Origin: Oscillospiraceae bacterium
Lineage (GTDB): Bacteria; Bacillota; Clostridia; Oscillospirales; Ruminococcaceae
DNA: 43,964 nt
Reading direction: 5' to 3'
Assembly: GCA_017848125.1 (NCBI GenBank)
Contig: JAGAJY010000135.1
Coordinates: forward strand, 1-43,964
Both the position numbers and the translations under genes were made by a program. Below are positions 30,662-38,615 of the stretch, piece after piece; positions within the stretch are counted from its first letter, which is position 1, and each line of letters begins with the position of its first letter. The notes beneath the pieces were generated by a model that had not been told where the DNA came from, did no database searches, and saw only the letters and a list, made by a program, of their open reading frames with translations.

Positions 30662-31822
30662 TCAGAATGGTAATTTTTTATTTTCCTTGATCATTGCATA
30701 AACCTGTTCCCATGCCGCTATAAGCACACCGTTAATGAAATCCGGCGGATAATCTGCAACAGGCATTCGTTCAGGGAAATATCCCTTGCTTGATACCGCA
30801 AAGCGAATATCTTCTTCAGAAACATTGTTAGCACGCATAAGGTCCTGCAAAGCTTTCGGAATATCAGGCGGTATGTTCGGTTCACATATTACTTCCTCAA
30901 AATCGGAAAGATCTATATTACTCTGCGGAACAGGAGTTGTAGAGGCTGCAGGTGTAGCAGGAGTGTTAATATTCTGAGTCTGTGCAGGGTGAACAGACGA
31001 TTGTACCGCATTATTATTCTCTGTTGGCTTGATCGTCGGAGCAGAAACAGACGGAGGAGTAGTAGCAGAGCTTCCTGATGATGTGTGCTCAATGACGTGA
31101 GCTATCTGTGAATAGTCAAGAGGAAGTTTAGCAGGAAGTCCTGCTCTGTTTTTGGCGTCCCAGCAGGGGTGATGTGTAGTGTACATCACACGCTGACCTC
31201 CCTGTGCCTTGAACTTCTTTCCGTCTTTATCGGTAGCAACGGCATAGGTTTCATAGTTGCAGAAAAGGATCATATCTGCCCATTCCTTCACAAGAGGTGC
31301 GGTCTGTGAGCCTGTTTTCTTTCCAAGCTTCAGCTCGTAACGGTCATATGAGCCTGCTTCATCAGGCTGTTCAAACTTCTTGAGCTGAGAGTGGCAATTC
31401 AGTACAACATTACATATATCCTTGTCAATAAGCTCCTGCAGAATATTCAGGAATCGTCCGACAGCTTCCGCAACATATACATATCCGTTACCGTAACCGA
31501 AGTCCTCAATTCCCTTCTTACCGTGGGTATTCAGAATATCCTCCACACAGAGCCTTTCCGCCCAGTCCATTGTGTCAATAACAAGGGTATCGCATATCTG
31601 AGGATTCTGCTTGACATACTCAATATAATTGAGGAGCATAGACCAGGATGTGGGTTTATCTTCAAAGCGGTTTACATCAAGATTGCCCGTACTGCCCTCC
31701 GTATCAATAAAAAGGGGATTGGGAAACTGTGCCGCAAGAGTAGATTTGCCTACACCTTCGGGACCGTAAATAACGACCTTCTGCCTTTTGCGGACGATGC
31801 CGCCTGATATTTTTACGTTCAT
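30662..31822 (-). CDS. Sak4-like RecA-fold ATPase (AAA_24)
   Basis: 386 residues. Walker A GPEGVGKS (20-27), FIDTEGSTGNLDVNRF, Walker B TLVIDTMDWAE, and the conserved NCHSQLKKFEQPDE segment are typical of Sak4/AAA_24 ATPases, which promote annealing or strand exchange with phage SSB. A low-complexity Pro/Thr/Ser linker (about 250-305) leads to a C-terminal domain with DLMRANNVSEEDIRFAVSSK, similar to end domains of related proteins. GAAAGGA lies before the ATG. Confidence 0.88.
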   Translation of the reverse strand: MNVKISGGIVRKRQKVVIYGPEGVGKSTLAAQFPNPLFIDTEGSTGNLDVNRFEDKPTSWSMLLNYIEYVKQNPQICDTLVIDTMDWAERLCVEDILNTHGKKGIEDFGYGNGYVYVAEAVGRFLNILQELIDKDICNVVLNCHSQLKKFEQPDEAGSYDRYELKLGKKTGSQTAPLVKEWADMILFCNYETYAVATDKDGKKFKAQGGQRVMYTTHHPCWDAKNRAGLPAKLPLDYSQIAHVIEHTSSGSSATTPPSVSAPTIKPTENNNAVQSSVHPAQTQNINTPATPAASTTPVPQSNIDLSDFEEVICEPNIPPDIPKALQDLMRANNVSEEDIRFAVSSKGYFPERMPVADYPPDFINGVLIAAWEQVYAMIKENKKLPF

Positions 31823-31835
31823 ATCAACATTCCTT

Positions 31836-32075
31836 TCATACGATCATATCAATCACATCAGAAGCAAAGACGGTTGTTCCGTCCGCTTTTTCAATAAGTG
31901 AATTATCAAGAGCATATTCTACAAGTTCGTTTAAAATATCCTGTGCAGGCTTATTTGTGGCACTTTTTATCGCTAAAATCTTTACATAAGAATCATTGGA
32001 TATTTTTACGTTTGTAAAGCCTCTTATGGGAAAATCTCTTGCTGTGCCTTTAAAAATGAGTTTTTCGCTTTTCAT
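31836..32075 (-). CDS. Hypothetical phage protein
   Basis: 79 residues from the ATG at 32075, overlapping the upstream stop by one base (TGATG). It begins MKSEKLIFKGTARDFPIRGF and contains SATNKPAQDILNELVEYALD. The last part may be a helix bundle. Coupled to the SbcC-like gene, so possibly part of the same DNA-processing module. No known family recognised. Confidence 0.65.
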   Translation of the reverse strand: MKSEKLIFKGTARDFPIRGFTNVKISNDSYVKILAIKSATNKPAQDILNELVEYALDNSLIEKADGTTVFASDVIDMIV

Positions 32076-33364
32076 CAGAATGTACCTGCCTTCCACATTT
32101 TATTTTCTTCAGTAGCTGTGGGTATCACTCCCTTAACATATCCGTCTTCAATGATTATGCTGCATTCTCCGCCTGTGGAAACTCTTGTGGCAATTGCCTG
32201 CAAGTCTTCAGCTTCAAGCCATTTCCCAAATTCATCAAGAGTTTCAATGTCCATCTGCTCAAGCTTATCCATAAGTACAAAGCCACATTCGGGATTGAGC
32301 TTGCGGACTATTGCGGCGGCAACTCTGAGCTGCTCCGAGCCACTCATACAGTCCCATTTTGCTCCGTTATATGTAAGTTCACCGTTTTCAACAGAAAGCC
32401 CCGGAAGAGGGAGAGCGGCGCTGTCAAGAAGCTTTCGGCGGTCATTGCGGATATTGCTTATCTGGGCAGTAAGCGTGTCATATTCATCTTTGAACTGCTT
32501 TGCGTCCATTTCCGCTTTTTCCTTGTCCAGGTTGCTTCTGATCTTGATATTCAGATTTTCAATATCACGAATGTTATTTTCAAGTGCCTCAGTGCTTTCA
32601 TCATGAAGATCTGCGACAGAAAGTTCGGCGATCCGCATATCTTCCGATATTTCAAGTCGCTTGCTTTCAAGCTCTGCAAGCTGAGAACGGAGTGCTGCAA
32701 TGCGGCTATCAATTATTGCACATTCATTTCTGAGCTGTGCTGCCCTTTCTCGTTTACGCTGATTTTCTCCGTTTCTTGCAAGAATTTCCTGCTGCTGATG
32801 TATCAGTTCTGAAGCAGAAACAGGCTCCTTGGGAATACCCTCATATTCAGGAAGTTCTGCAGCAAATTTAGCCTTCTGCTCAGCAATACGCCCTATTTCA
32901 AGCCTGCGGTTATACAGAGTGCTTTCCTGTTTGTCCAGCTCAAAAAGCTTATCACCTACGCCGATTATCTGCAAAAGTACATTAGCTTTTTCCTTGGAGG
33001 TTGATTCCATAAATCTTGGCAGATCCAAAGCGAACGTGCTGATAAAAGCATTAAGCAGCTGCTGTCCGCCTCTTTTGCCTGTTTCGTCGATCACCTTCAA
33101 ATCGCTGTTTTTTCCGCTGCGTTCAACAGTAATGCCGTTGCTGAGCTTTACTTTAAGATGTGGCGGAACTGCCGACCCTTCACGTGTGGCACCCGAAGGG
33201 CGGAACTTGTCACCTCCCAATGCCCAGGCTATAGCATCAAGTACAGAAGTTTTTCCCTGATTATTTCTGCCCCCGATAACGGTGAGCCCATTTGCAGTAG
33301 GTTCGATTTTTACTGCTCTTATACGCTTGACGTCATCAAGCTCGAGACTGTTGATTTTTATCAT
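32075..33364 (-). CDS. SbcC/Rad50-like AAA ATPase
   Basis: 429 residues. Walker A GGRNNQGKTS (31-40), a long coiled coil (about 150-300) and an ABC-type signature region (CMSGSEQLRVAAAIVRKLN) with Walker B FVLMDKLEQMD. Short SMC/RecN-like phage ATPase that probably tethers or processes DNA ends together with Sak4 and RusA. A separate SbcD nuclease is not present in the window. Confidence 0.85.
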   Translation of the reverse strand: MIKINSLELDDVKRIRAVKIEPTANGLTVIGGRNNQGKTSVLDAIAWALGGDKFRPSGATREGSAVPPHLKVKLSNGITVERSGKNSDLKVIDETGKRGGQQLLNAFISTFALDLPRFMESTSKEKANVLLQIIGVGDKLFELDKQESTLYNRRLEIGRIAEQKAKFAAELPEYEGIPKEPVSASELIHQQQEILARNGENQRKRERAAQLRNECAIIDSRIAALRSQLAELESKRLEISEDMRIAELSVADLHDESTEALENNIRDIENLNIKIRSNLDKEKAEMDAKQFKDEYDTLTAQISNIRNDRRKLLDSAALPLPGLSVENGELTYNGAKWDCMSGSEQLRVAAAIVRKLNPECGFVLMDKLEQMDIETLDEFGKWLEAEDLQAIATRVSTGGECSIIIEDGYVKGVIPTATEENKMWKAGTF

Positions 33365-33366
33365 TG

Positions 33367-34560
33367 TTATTCCTCCATATCAAAAAATGTGATCTGATTA
33401 TTTGTTTCGGGGAAATCTTCCCATTTTACACCTATATAATCGAGGACACGCCCCCAGCCATATTTATTACCGTTACTGTCTGTACAGCAGTTATACATCC
33501 AATATTCCCAGGCTTTTGGATTACGCTCTCGAAGTCGGTCAAATCTATGCGGTCGTGATTCCATATGTATTCCAAATCCGCATATGTCACAGCCTGTCCT
33601 TTGTGCTTTCGTGGTGTATAATATACCGTTGGGCTTTCTCTCAATCGTTCCGTATATCTCAGGAACAGGCACATTCAGGTCAAGAGCAAGCTGTAATATG
33701 TCTTGTCTGTTGAATATGGCAAACGGGGCTGACCTTACCGTCCCCTTGCCGTAATAATTACAGCCGTGCATTTTCAAGGCTTTTTCACGTCTGCCGCCTT
33801 CGGAAGCCATCAATCCGAGATAAGGGTAGCTGTTGTGCTCCTTAGCCCAATCATCACAGGGCTTTTCTTTGAGCCAATAACAGCATTGAGAGCTGACTTT
33901 GAACGGCGGTGTTTTGTAGTTCACACCTTCATTTTCGTTTTCATAACCGCCGAACAGATACAGCCATTTCATAGGCAATTTCATACGGCTGTTTTTCTGC
34001 CAACCGCCGTATGCCCCTGTTTCACCTGTTATTATAGCGTGGCGAATAGTGGCGTTGTTGTCTGTAGGGTGCTGTAAATGCTCTATCTTTGCCGCTTTTT
34101 CCTTGCTGATAACAGGAAAGCCGTAATCCTGAATGATTTTGTGCTTTGTCATTGGCTTGCCGCTCTTGTCACGAGATGTTTTAAGCTGAATCACTCCAAG
34201 CTCTCTGTGAATACGCTGAATACTCGTGTCCTCAATGCTTGAAACGCTGATAGCAGGAACATCAATACCAATACTTCGCAGAAATAACAATAGTGTTATA
34301 CTGTCAAGACCGCCTACAGAAACGTGACAGTTCCCGTAATACTCACCAACGGGGGAAGTTATGTTTTTATAAAAATCCTTTGCCATTACAGCAGCGTGAG
34401 ATATTTTTGATTCATAGGGAAGTTGTTGAAGTTGTAGAAAGTGCTGAATATTCTCATCAATATGTTCACGCTCTTTGCGTTCAAGCACATTTTCCTTATA
34501 ATTTTTTGCGCCGCTTCTGGGAGAAATGTTTTTCTCAGCAATCAATGAAATCTGTTCCAT
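33367..34560 (-). CDS. PAPS reductase / DndC-like PP-loop protein
   Basis: 397 residues. PP-loop SVGGLDS (81-87, canonical SGGxDS), a middle RIHRELGVIQLKTSRDKSGK region, a cysteine pair in SSQCCYWLKEKP (226-227) and further Cys-x2-Cys in TGCDICGFG (324-327), which could hold an iron-sulphur cluster. The family includes sulphate-reduction enzymes and DndC-like DNA phosphorothioation proteins; a phage copy in the replication module is common but its reaction is unknown. GAGGT lies before the ATG, which overlaps the 3' end of the upstream gene. Confidence 0.85.
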   Translation of the reverse strand: MEQISLIAEKNISPRSGAKNYKENVLERKEREHIDENIQHFLQLQQLPYESKISHAAVMAKDFYKNITSPVGEYYGNCHVSVGGLDSITLLLFLRSIGIDVPAISVSSIEDTSIQRIHRELGVIQLKTSRDKSGKPMTKHKIIQDYGFPVISKEKAAKIEHLQHPTDNNATIRHAIITGETGAYGGWQKNSRMKLPMKWLYLFGGYENENEGVNYKTPPFKVSSQCCYWLKEKPCDDWAKEHNSYPYLGLMASEGGRREKALKMHGCNYYGKGTVRSAPFAIFNRQDILQLALDLNVPVPEIYGTIERKPNGILYTTKAQRTGCDICGFGIHMESRPHRFDRLRERNPKAWEYWMYNCCTDSNGNKYGWGRVLDYIGVKWEDFPETNNQITFFDMEE

Positions 34561-35284
34561 TTCTCACTACCTCATAATCCTCCCAAAGCCTGTCCAGCTC
34601 TGCCTCGGCATAGATCTGCCTGTCGTCAAGCTCTGAGATTTTATCCTCGATTGCGGCGATCATCTCGTAAAGCTCTTTCATCTTAGCGTCAAGCTCGCAC
34701 AACTCATCCTGTTTGCGGCATATGCACTCATATATCGCTTCTGCCGCCATAGGTGAAAAAATATGCTTGACTTTTTCGGCGTTTTCGGGTACAATATCAG
34801 TAGAAACACGGTCAATGTTTTCTACATCTGAGCTTGTGTCGGTTGCCGCCGTCACAGGCTCTTTTTCTGTGTCCTCCGAAAATGCACTTTCGCCGCTTTC
34901 CTTCCATCCGTTTATAACATTGCGGATAGTAGTTTCGCTGACGATGTACTGCTCCGCCAACTGCGTAACCGTAGCTCCTGCAAGGCGAGCGGTGACAATA
35001 CTGCGTTTGTCAGTCTCGCTGAGTTTGATGTTTGCCATTTGATTTTCCTCCTTCTTATCTGTGGGAATTTCCCAGCCTTTTTCACGGATACTTGTTATCA
35101 GATTGACAACCGTATCGGGCATTACATCGTGGCAGTTGAGCCTCAGGAAATCGGGGCTGCCTAAGGGAATGTGCAGTTTTTTGGCTATCTCCTTAGGCTT
35201 AAGCCCCTCTTTCAGAAACTGATATACCATCTTCTCATTCGCCGACAGCGCCCGAACTGTCGGTGCATCAATCGCTATCCTCAT
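34535..35284 (-). CDS. Helix-turn-helix regulator with possible internal start
   Basis: 249 residues from the ATG at 35284. N-terminal LuxR-like turn (LSANEKMVYQFLKEGLKPKE), a middle HTH (LSETDKRSIVTARLAGATVT, then QLAEQYIVSETTIRNVINGW) and a C-terminal coiled coil (about 180-240). An internal ATG at 35038 is preceded by AGAAGGAGG, which could yield a second product of 167 residues beginning MANIKLSETD. The gene may encode both forms. Likely a DNA-binding protein of the early region. Confidence 0.72.
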   Translation of the reverse strand: MRIAIDAPTVRALSANEKMVYQFLKEGLKPKEIAKKLHIPLGSPDFLRLNCHDVMPDTVVNLITSIREKGWEIPTDKKEENQMANIKLSETDKRSIVTARLAGATVTQLAEQYIVSETTIRNVINGWKESGESAFSEDTEKEPVTAATDTSSDVENIDRVSTDIVPENAEKVKHIFSPMAAEAIYECICRKQDELCELDAKMKELYEMIAAIEDKISELDDRQIYAEAELDRLWEDYEVVRNGTDFIDC

Positions 35285-35285
35285 A

Positions 35286-35468
35286 TCAGCAACCCTGTAT
35301 AGGGCAAGCCACAAACTCAATCTTCTCAGGCATTTTCTTTGTGAAAGTAAATGCAATTGCGTATGCATTAGGCTTGAGATCTTCAATGCGTATATCGCTT
35401 GCCACCTGTGTCCTGAACTTGACAACTCTGCCATCGCTGTAGTGGCAGTGTGTTATGTATGTTTTCAT
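35286..35468 (-). CDS. Hypothetical phage protein
   Basis: 60 residues, MKTYITHCHYSDGRVVKFRT through FVACPIQGC. A small beta-rich protein with Cys near both ends. CGGAGGTG lies before the ATG; four-base overlap with the upstream HTH gene. Function unknown. Confidence 0.65.
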   Translation of the reverse strand: MKTYITHCHYSDGRVVKFRTQVASDIRIEDLKPNAYAIAFTFTKKMPEKIEFVACPIQGC

Positions 35469-35677
35469 ATCACACCTCCGTTATTGTAGTAATCCAGAAG
35501 GGTTGCTTTTGCAACTCGCCATCCTGCATCGGATTTTATTGCCTTGATCTTTCCCTCTGCACATTTCTGCCGAAGGGTTTCCTTGCAGATACCCAGCAGA
35601 GCACTGCAGAAAGATAAATCAACGAACAGGGGAACTTCGTCCCAACTGTATATGCGAAACTTCTTAGAGTTTTTCAT
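35465..35677 (-). CDS. Excisionase-like helix-turn-helix protein
   Basis: 70 residues. FVDLSFCSALLGICKETLRQ followed by KCAEGKIKAIKSDAGWRV is a MerR/HTH_17-type winged helix, the fold of many phage excisionases. A role in excision from the attachment site is possible but could equally be early regulation. TGGAGGTG lies before the ATG. It is transcribed from the early promoter, opposite the integrase. Confidence 0.72.
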   Translation of the reverse strand: MKNSKKFRIYSWDEVPLFVDLSFCSALLGICKETLRQKCAEGKIKAIKSDAGWRVAKATLLDYYNNGGVI

Positions 35678-35680
35678 TGC

Positions 35681-35860
35681 TCACACCTCCATATAAATAT
35701 AGCTCATAGCCTCTACAGCAATCACATTAGCCTTGCCGTATTCGTTGAGAATATCTCTTGTGATTCTCTGTGCAGCTATGCCTGCAGAAGAAGCAGAAGC
35801 TTTTCTTCTGATGATTTCAACGCCGTTTGTGGTTTCAATTCTCATTGTAAAGTTATACAT
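35681..35860 (-). CDS. Small phage protein of 59 residues
   Basis: MYNFTMRIETTNGVEIIRRK followed by ASASSAGIAAQRITRDILNE and VIAVEAMSYIYMEV. AGAAGGTG lies before the ATG. A downstream start at the internal ATG (MRIETTNG) is possible. The stop codon is followed almost at once by the next gene's start. Unknown function, but well-formed and coupled. Confidence 0.7.
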   Translation of the reverse strand: MYNFTMRIETTNGVEIIRRKASASSAGIAAQRITRDILNEYGKANVIAVEAMSYIYMEV

Positions 35861-35891
35861 TTTATCACCTTCTTGTAGTAGTTTTAGTTTT

Positions 35892-36071
35892 TCAGATTTT
35901 GTGCTGTGTTATGTTCAGCTCGTCAATATCATCTTCATTGAAGAAAAGTATGTGGTCTTTCTGACAGCCATCTTTTACATCTCCGTAGATTACAAAATTG
36001 CCGCCATCTACCGACATATGAAGAACTCTGATAAATTCTATCACTTTGCCTTTAATGACAAGTTTAATCAT
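35892..36071 (-). CDS. Small early phage protein of 59 residues
   Basis: From the ATG at 36071 (AGGAGG upstream): MIKLVIKGKVIEFIRVLHMS, then VDGGNFVIYGDVKDGCQKDH and an acidic end. Upstream codons of the open frame run through a plus-strand promoter and are not used. Unknown function. Confidence 0.65.
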   Translation of the reverse strand: MIKLVIKGKVIEFIRVLHMSVDGGNFVIYGDVKDGCQKDHILFFNEDDIDELNITQHKI

Positions 36072-36086
36072 CTTCTCACCTCCTAC

Positions 36087-36115
36087 TTGACACAAAAAAG
36101 CTTCTGTTGTATAAT
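36087..36115 (+). promoter_or_regulatory. Perfect consensus promoter for a lysogenic gene
   Basis: TTGACA (36087-36092), 17 bases, TATAAT (36110-36115): an exact consensus. It points into a 178-codon gene and lies inside a leftward early region, so it should work in the lysogen. No operator of the ACAAC-N5-GTTGT type is present here. Confidence 0.85.
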
Positions 36116-36134
36116 TGTGGTAAATTATAGAGGA

Positions 36135-36671
36135 ATGAGGCACTTAGTTGTGAATGAGCTTTTTGAAGTTGTTACTAATGATTTTGTTCGTACATATGCG
36201 GCATTAGCAGGATTTGTTATATCAGTAATCAATTCAATCTATCTGATTTCGGTAAATTCCTTTAAGTTATCACTTATTCAAAAAAGCTTTGCCTTTTGTG
36301 ATAATCATAAAGGACACCCTGTATATTTTGAACTGACTATTGAAAACAAATCGAGAATCCCAATGTCGGTTTCACGAATGTTTTTGATAATAAATAACCA
36401 AAAATATGAATTTCAATGGGAAACAGAGCGTATAGGACATTTTGAATTTAAAACTAACGGTAAAGTTACAGAGCAATACTCAACCTATTCATTGACATTA
36501 CCGCAGAACGTATCCGGAATGGGTGCAGTCGGTGGTTTTTTCTTTGTTCCGACTGATGACTCAATTTCAAGAACGGACTTTTTAAATTCACAGCTTTGGA
36601 TTGAAATTCATTCAAATCGTGGTAGGAAAAAGTTTAAAGTTGATTTGGCAAAGTTATCTGATCACCCATAA
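36135..36671 (+). CDS. Membrane-anchored lysogenic-conversion candidate
   Basis: 178 residues from ATG at 36135, or 173 from GTG at 36150, which has GAGG nine bases before it and looks better. After a short N-terminus a single membrane helix (YAALAGFVISVINSIYLISV, about 20-42) leads to a beta-rich domain (FELTIENKSRIPMSVSRMFL, then VSGMGAVGGFFFVPTDDS). The only plus-strand gene in this leftward region, more AT-rich than its neighbours, with its own perfect promoter: a moron. Exclusion of other phages or a change of cell surface is possible; not recognised. Its end overlaps convergently with the next gene. Confidence 0.75.
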   Translation: MRHLVVNELFEVVTNDFVRTYAALAGFVISVINSIYLISVNSFKLSLIQKSFAFCDNHKGHPVYFELTIENKSRIPMSVSRMFLIINNQKYEFQWETERIGHFEFKTNGKVTEQYSTYSLTLPQNVSGMGAVGGFFFVPTDDSISRTDFLNSQLWIEIHSNRGRKKFKVDLAKLSDHP

Positions 36672-36843
36672 TGCGTATTCGCTCTTTACATTCGTCGAGG
36701 ATTGCATAAGAGACTTCAAATGTTATATGATTTTCTGCTAAGCAGATTAGAATTTCGGAAATGCATTTTTCGCATTCTGAGCTGCTGTTTTTTTCGCTTG
36801 AAATCTCTCTTTTCCCGTTAATATTGGAATGTGTTTCAACCAC
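36634..36843 (-). CDS. Small early phage protein
   Basis: 69 residues from the GTG at 36843 (AAGGAGG eight bases before). SSEKNSSSECEKCISEILI then ECKERIRIMGDQITLPNQL: a short helical protein with two nearby Cys. Unknown function. Its 3' end overlaps the convergent plus-strand moron by 38 bases, so antisense interference is possible. Confidence 0.6.
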   Translation of the reverse strand: MVETHSNINGKREISSEKNSSSECEKCISEILICLAENHITFEVSYAILDECKERIRIMGDQITLPNQL

Positions 36844-36881
36844 TTCTCTCACCTCCTTGTAGTGTTTGTGTCGTTGACAAA

Positions 36882-37091
36882 CTATGTCTTATCAAGTGCG
36901 GATTCATAGTTGATGACGTCTGCTACAGATATTCCGAAAATCTGTGCTATTTTCTCACATATTTGAATATCCATTTTCTTCTGACGGTCACCGTTTTCAA
37001 TGTAGCTATAATATTGCTGTGTAATTCCTAATTTCTTGGCAATTTCGCTCTGAGAAGAATCACCACGCAATTTTATAAGCCAATCTCGCAA
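36882..37091 (-). CDS. Cro-like repressor (HTH_3)
   Basis: 69 residues from the TTG at 37091 (GAGGTG six bases before). LRDWLIKLRGDSSQSEIAKK, LGITQQYYSYIENGDRQKKM and a helical end fit a Cro/C1-type HTH_3 domain, with recognition helix around TQQYYSYIE. First gene of the leftward early operon, transcribed divergently from the LexA-like repressor across a shared operator region; the typical place of Cro. Confidence 0.85.
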   Translation of the reverse strand: MRDWLIKLRGDSSQSEIAKKLGITQQYYSYIENGDRQKKMDIQICEKIAQIFGISVADVINYESALDKT

Positions 37092-37108
37092 TGTTATCAC
37101 CTCTTTCA

Positions 37109-37258
37109 ACAACCTAAAGTTGTAATTGCTGTAATATTATAATACAACATTAGGTTGTAGTTGTCAATAGGATTCACAACTTAAAATTGTACAAAAAATA
37201 CGCTTTAAAGTTGTGCGATTTTTAGGGAAAGTGTATTGACATTACAACAAAAAGTTGT
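37109..37258. promoter_or_regulatory. Lysis-lysogeny operator array (ACAAC-N5-GTTGT)
   Basis: 15-bp palindromes at 37109-37123, 37144-37158, 37176-37190 (one mismatch) and 37244-37258, plus a half site at 37210-37214. The second lies exactly in the spacer of the leftward promoter, the fourth exactly in the spacer of the rightward promoter, the first just after the leftward start site. They are the probable sites of repressor and Cro. Confidence 0.88.
37139..37167 (-). promoter_or_regulatory. Leftward early promoter
   Basis: On the minus strand TTGACA (37167-37162), 17 bases, TATTAT (37144-37139). It drives the Cro-like gene and the early operon. Operator 37144-37158 fills its spacer. Confidence 0.85.
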
Positions 37259-37264
37259 TATAAT
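37236..37264 (+). promoter_or_regulatory. Repressor promoter
   Basis: TTGACA (37236-37241), 17 bases, TATAAT (37259-37264): exact consensus. Operator 37244-37258 fills its spacer, predicting autorepression of the repressor gene. Confidence 0.88.
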
Positions 37265-37285
37265 ATGTGTTAAGGTGGTGATATT

Positions 37286-37927
37286 ATGATGGCTGCTAAT
37301 ATAGGCGACAGCATTCGCAAAAGGCGGACAGAATTGCATTATTCACAAAAAAAAGTTGCGGACTACCTCGGCATTTCGCAACAAGCTTATTCAAAATATG
37401 AAAATAATCAGAATTCTTTTAACTTTGAAACTGCGTTAAAATTAGGAGAAATCCTTGATGTATCATTAGATGATTTGGGTTTGGATTATCGAAAAAATAC
37501 TACTGAGCCTTCAAATGTCGGCGCAATAGAGCCGTCCGAAAACATCAAGATGATACCCGTATTCGGAAGCGTGTCGGCTGGCTTCGGTGCATATGCCTGC
37601 AGTGATATTATCGAATACGCTCCCGCACTTGTATTCGGAAGTGGAAACAACTTTATATATATAAACGTAGAGGGTAACAGTATGTCGCCCAAAATCGAGG
37701 AAGGCGACCGTATCCTCGTCCGCAAACAAGATACCTGTGACAGCGGTGATGTTGCTGTAGTAATGCTTAATTCAGACGAAGCGGTTGTAAAGAAAGTGAC
37801 CTTTGGGGACGGATATATTACACTAACCTCGTTTAATCCGAAATATCCTCCACGTACTTTTGTAGGTGCTGAAATGGAAGATATGTCCATCGTCGGCAAG
37901 GTTGTGAATGTGACTAAGCCTTTGTGA
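37286..37927 (+). CDS. LexA-like phage repressor (HTH + S24 peptidase)
   Basis: 213 residues. HTH_3 at about 8-62 (QKKVADYLGISQQAYSKYEN); S24 peptidase in the second half. The cleavage site is Ala98-Gly99 (SVSAGFG), the nucleophile Ser132 (GNSMSP) and the base Lys169 (AVVKK). The protein should hold both divergent promoters and be autocleaved after DNA damage through RecA, inducing the prophage. AAGGTGG lies upstream; a second ATG follows at once. This gives one induction route; the antirepressor could give another. Confidence 0.93.
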   Translation: MMAANIGDSIRKRRTELHYSQKKVADYLGISQQAYSKYENNQNSFNFETALKLGEILDVSLDDLGLDYRKNTTEPSNVGAIEPSENIKMIPVFGSVSAGFGAYACSDIIEYAPALVFGSGNNFIYINVEGNSMSPKIEEGDRILVRKQDTCDSGDVAVVMLNSDEAVVKKVTFGDGYITLTSFNPKYPPRTFVGAEMEDMSIVGKVVNVTKPL

Positions 37928-37958
37928 GAAAATAAATAAGAATAAGGACGTGATATTT

Positions 37959-38540
37959 ATGGGTTTAGGTGAAGTCCTAAAAAACATATTTTCAAACAAA
38001 GAAAAAGCAATAAAAATTATGTTTGACAATATTGCTACAGTTGGTGAAGATAGGCACGTAATTAGTCGCAGAGTTATAAATAATTATAGTGATTCAGAAG
38101 ACCCATTAAATAAGTTAGCTTGTGCATTAGCATACATAAATGAGGGCGCTTCATATAGAAAACAAGCTATAGCATGTATGGAGTTTTATTTTTCTCATCC
38201 TGTAGAATTACCGAAGCAGAAGAATAATAATCCTTATTTCTCGATGTGGTATTTACATTCAGAACTTTCTAAGTTGTACGAAAAAGAGTATCTATTTGAT
38301 AAAGCAATTGCACAATTAGAATTATGTATTGAATGCTGTGATGAGATTAACTGCGCAGATTTTACACGAATTGCAGATATATTGGTGAAAAAAGATAGCG
38401 TTTCTGATGCGCTACAATATCTTGAAGGTATAAAAAATATGGAAGTATATAAATCAATAAAATATGCGATAGACTGTAAATATAATGAGCTACTGGATAA
38501 AAAGGCAAAAGGATACGTATATAACCCACGAAAAAAGTAA
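37959..38540 (+). CDS. Unknown protein between repressor and integrase (TPR-like)
   Basis: 193 residues from the ATG at 37959 (AAGGA upstream). All-helical: repeated helix pairs around LNKLACALAYINEGASYRKQ, SMWYLHSELSKLYEKEYLFD, KAIAQLELCIECCDEINC and TRIADILVKKDSVSDALQYL fit tetratricopeptide-type repeats. No enzyme motif. Coexpressed with the repressor in the lysogen, AT-rich compared with neighbours, and in the slot where exclusion or defence genes are often carried. Function not known. Confidence 0.72.
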   Translation: MGLGEVLKNIFSNKEKAIKIMFDNIATVGEDRHVISRRVINNYSDSEDPLNKLACALAYINEGASYRKQAIACMEFYFSHPVELPKQKNNNPYFSMWYLHSELSKLYEKEYLFDKAIAQLELCIECCDEINCADFTRIADILVKKDSVSDALQYLEGIKNMEVYKSIKYAIDCKYNELLDKKAKGYVYNPRKK

Positions 38541-38615
38541 GGTTATAAGGTCACAAAAGATTAGTTGTATTTTATCCTCCAACAATCAGAGAACTACCCG
38601 AAAGGAGGCGCTTAT

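Noticed and set aside
35733..36134. Upstream extension of the plus-strand moron gene
   Set aside because: Runs across minus-strand genes and the perfect promoter; translation should start at 36135 or 36150.
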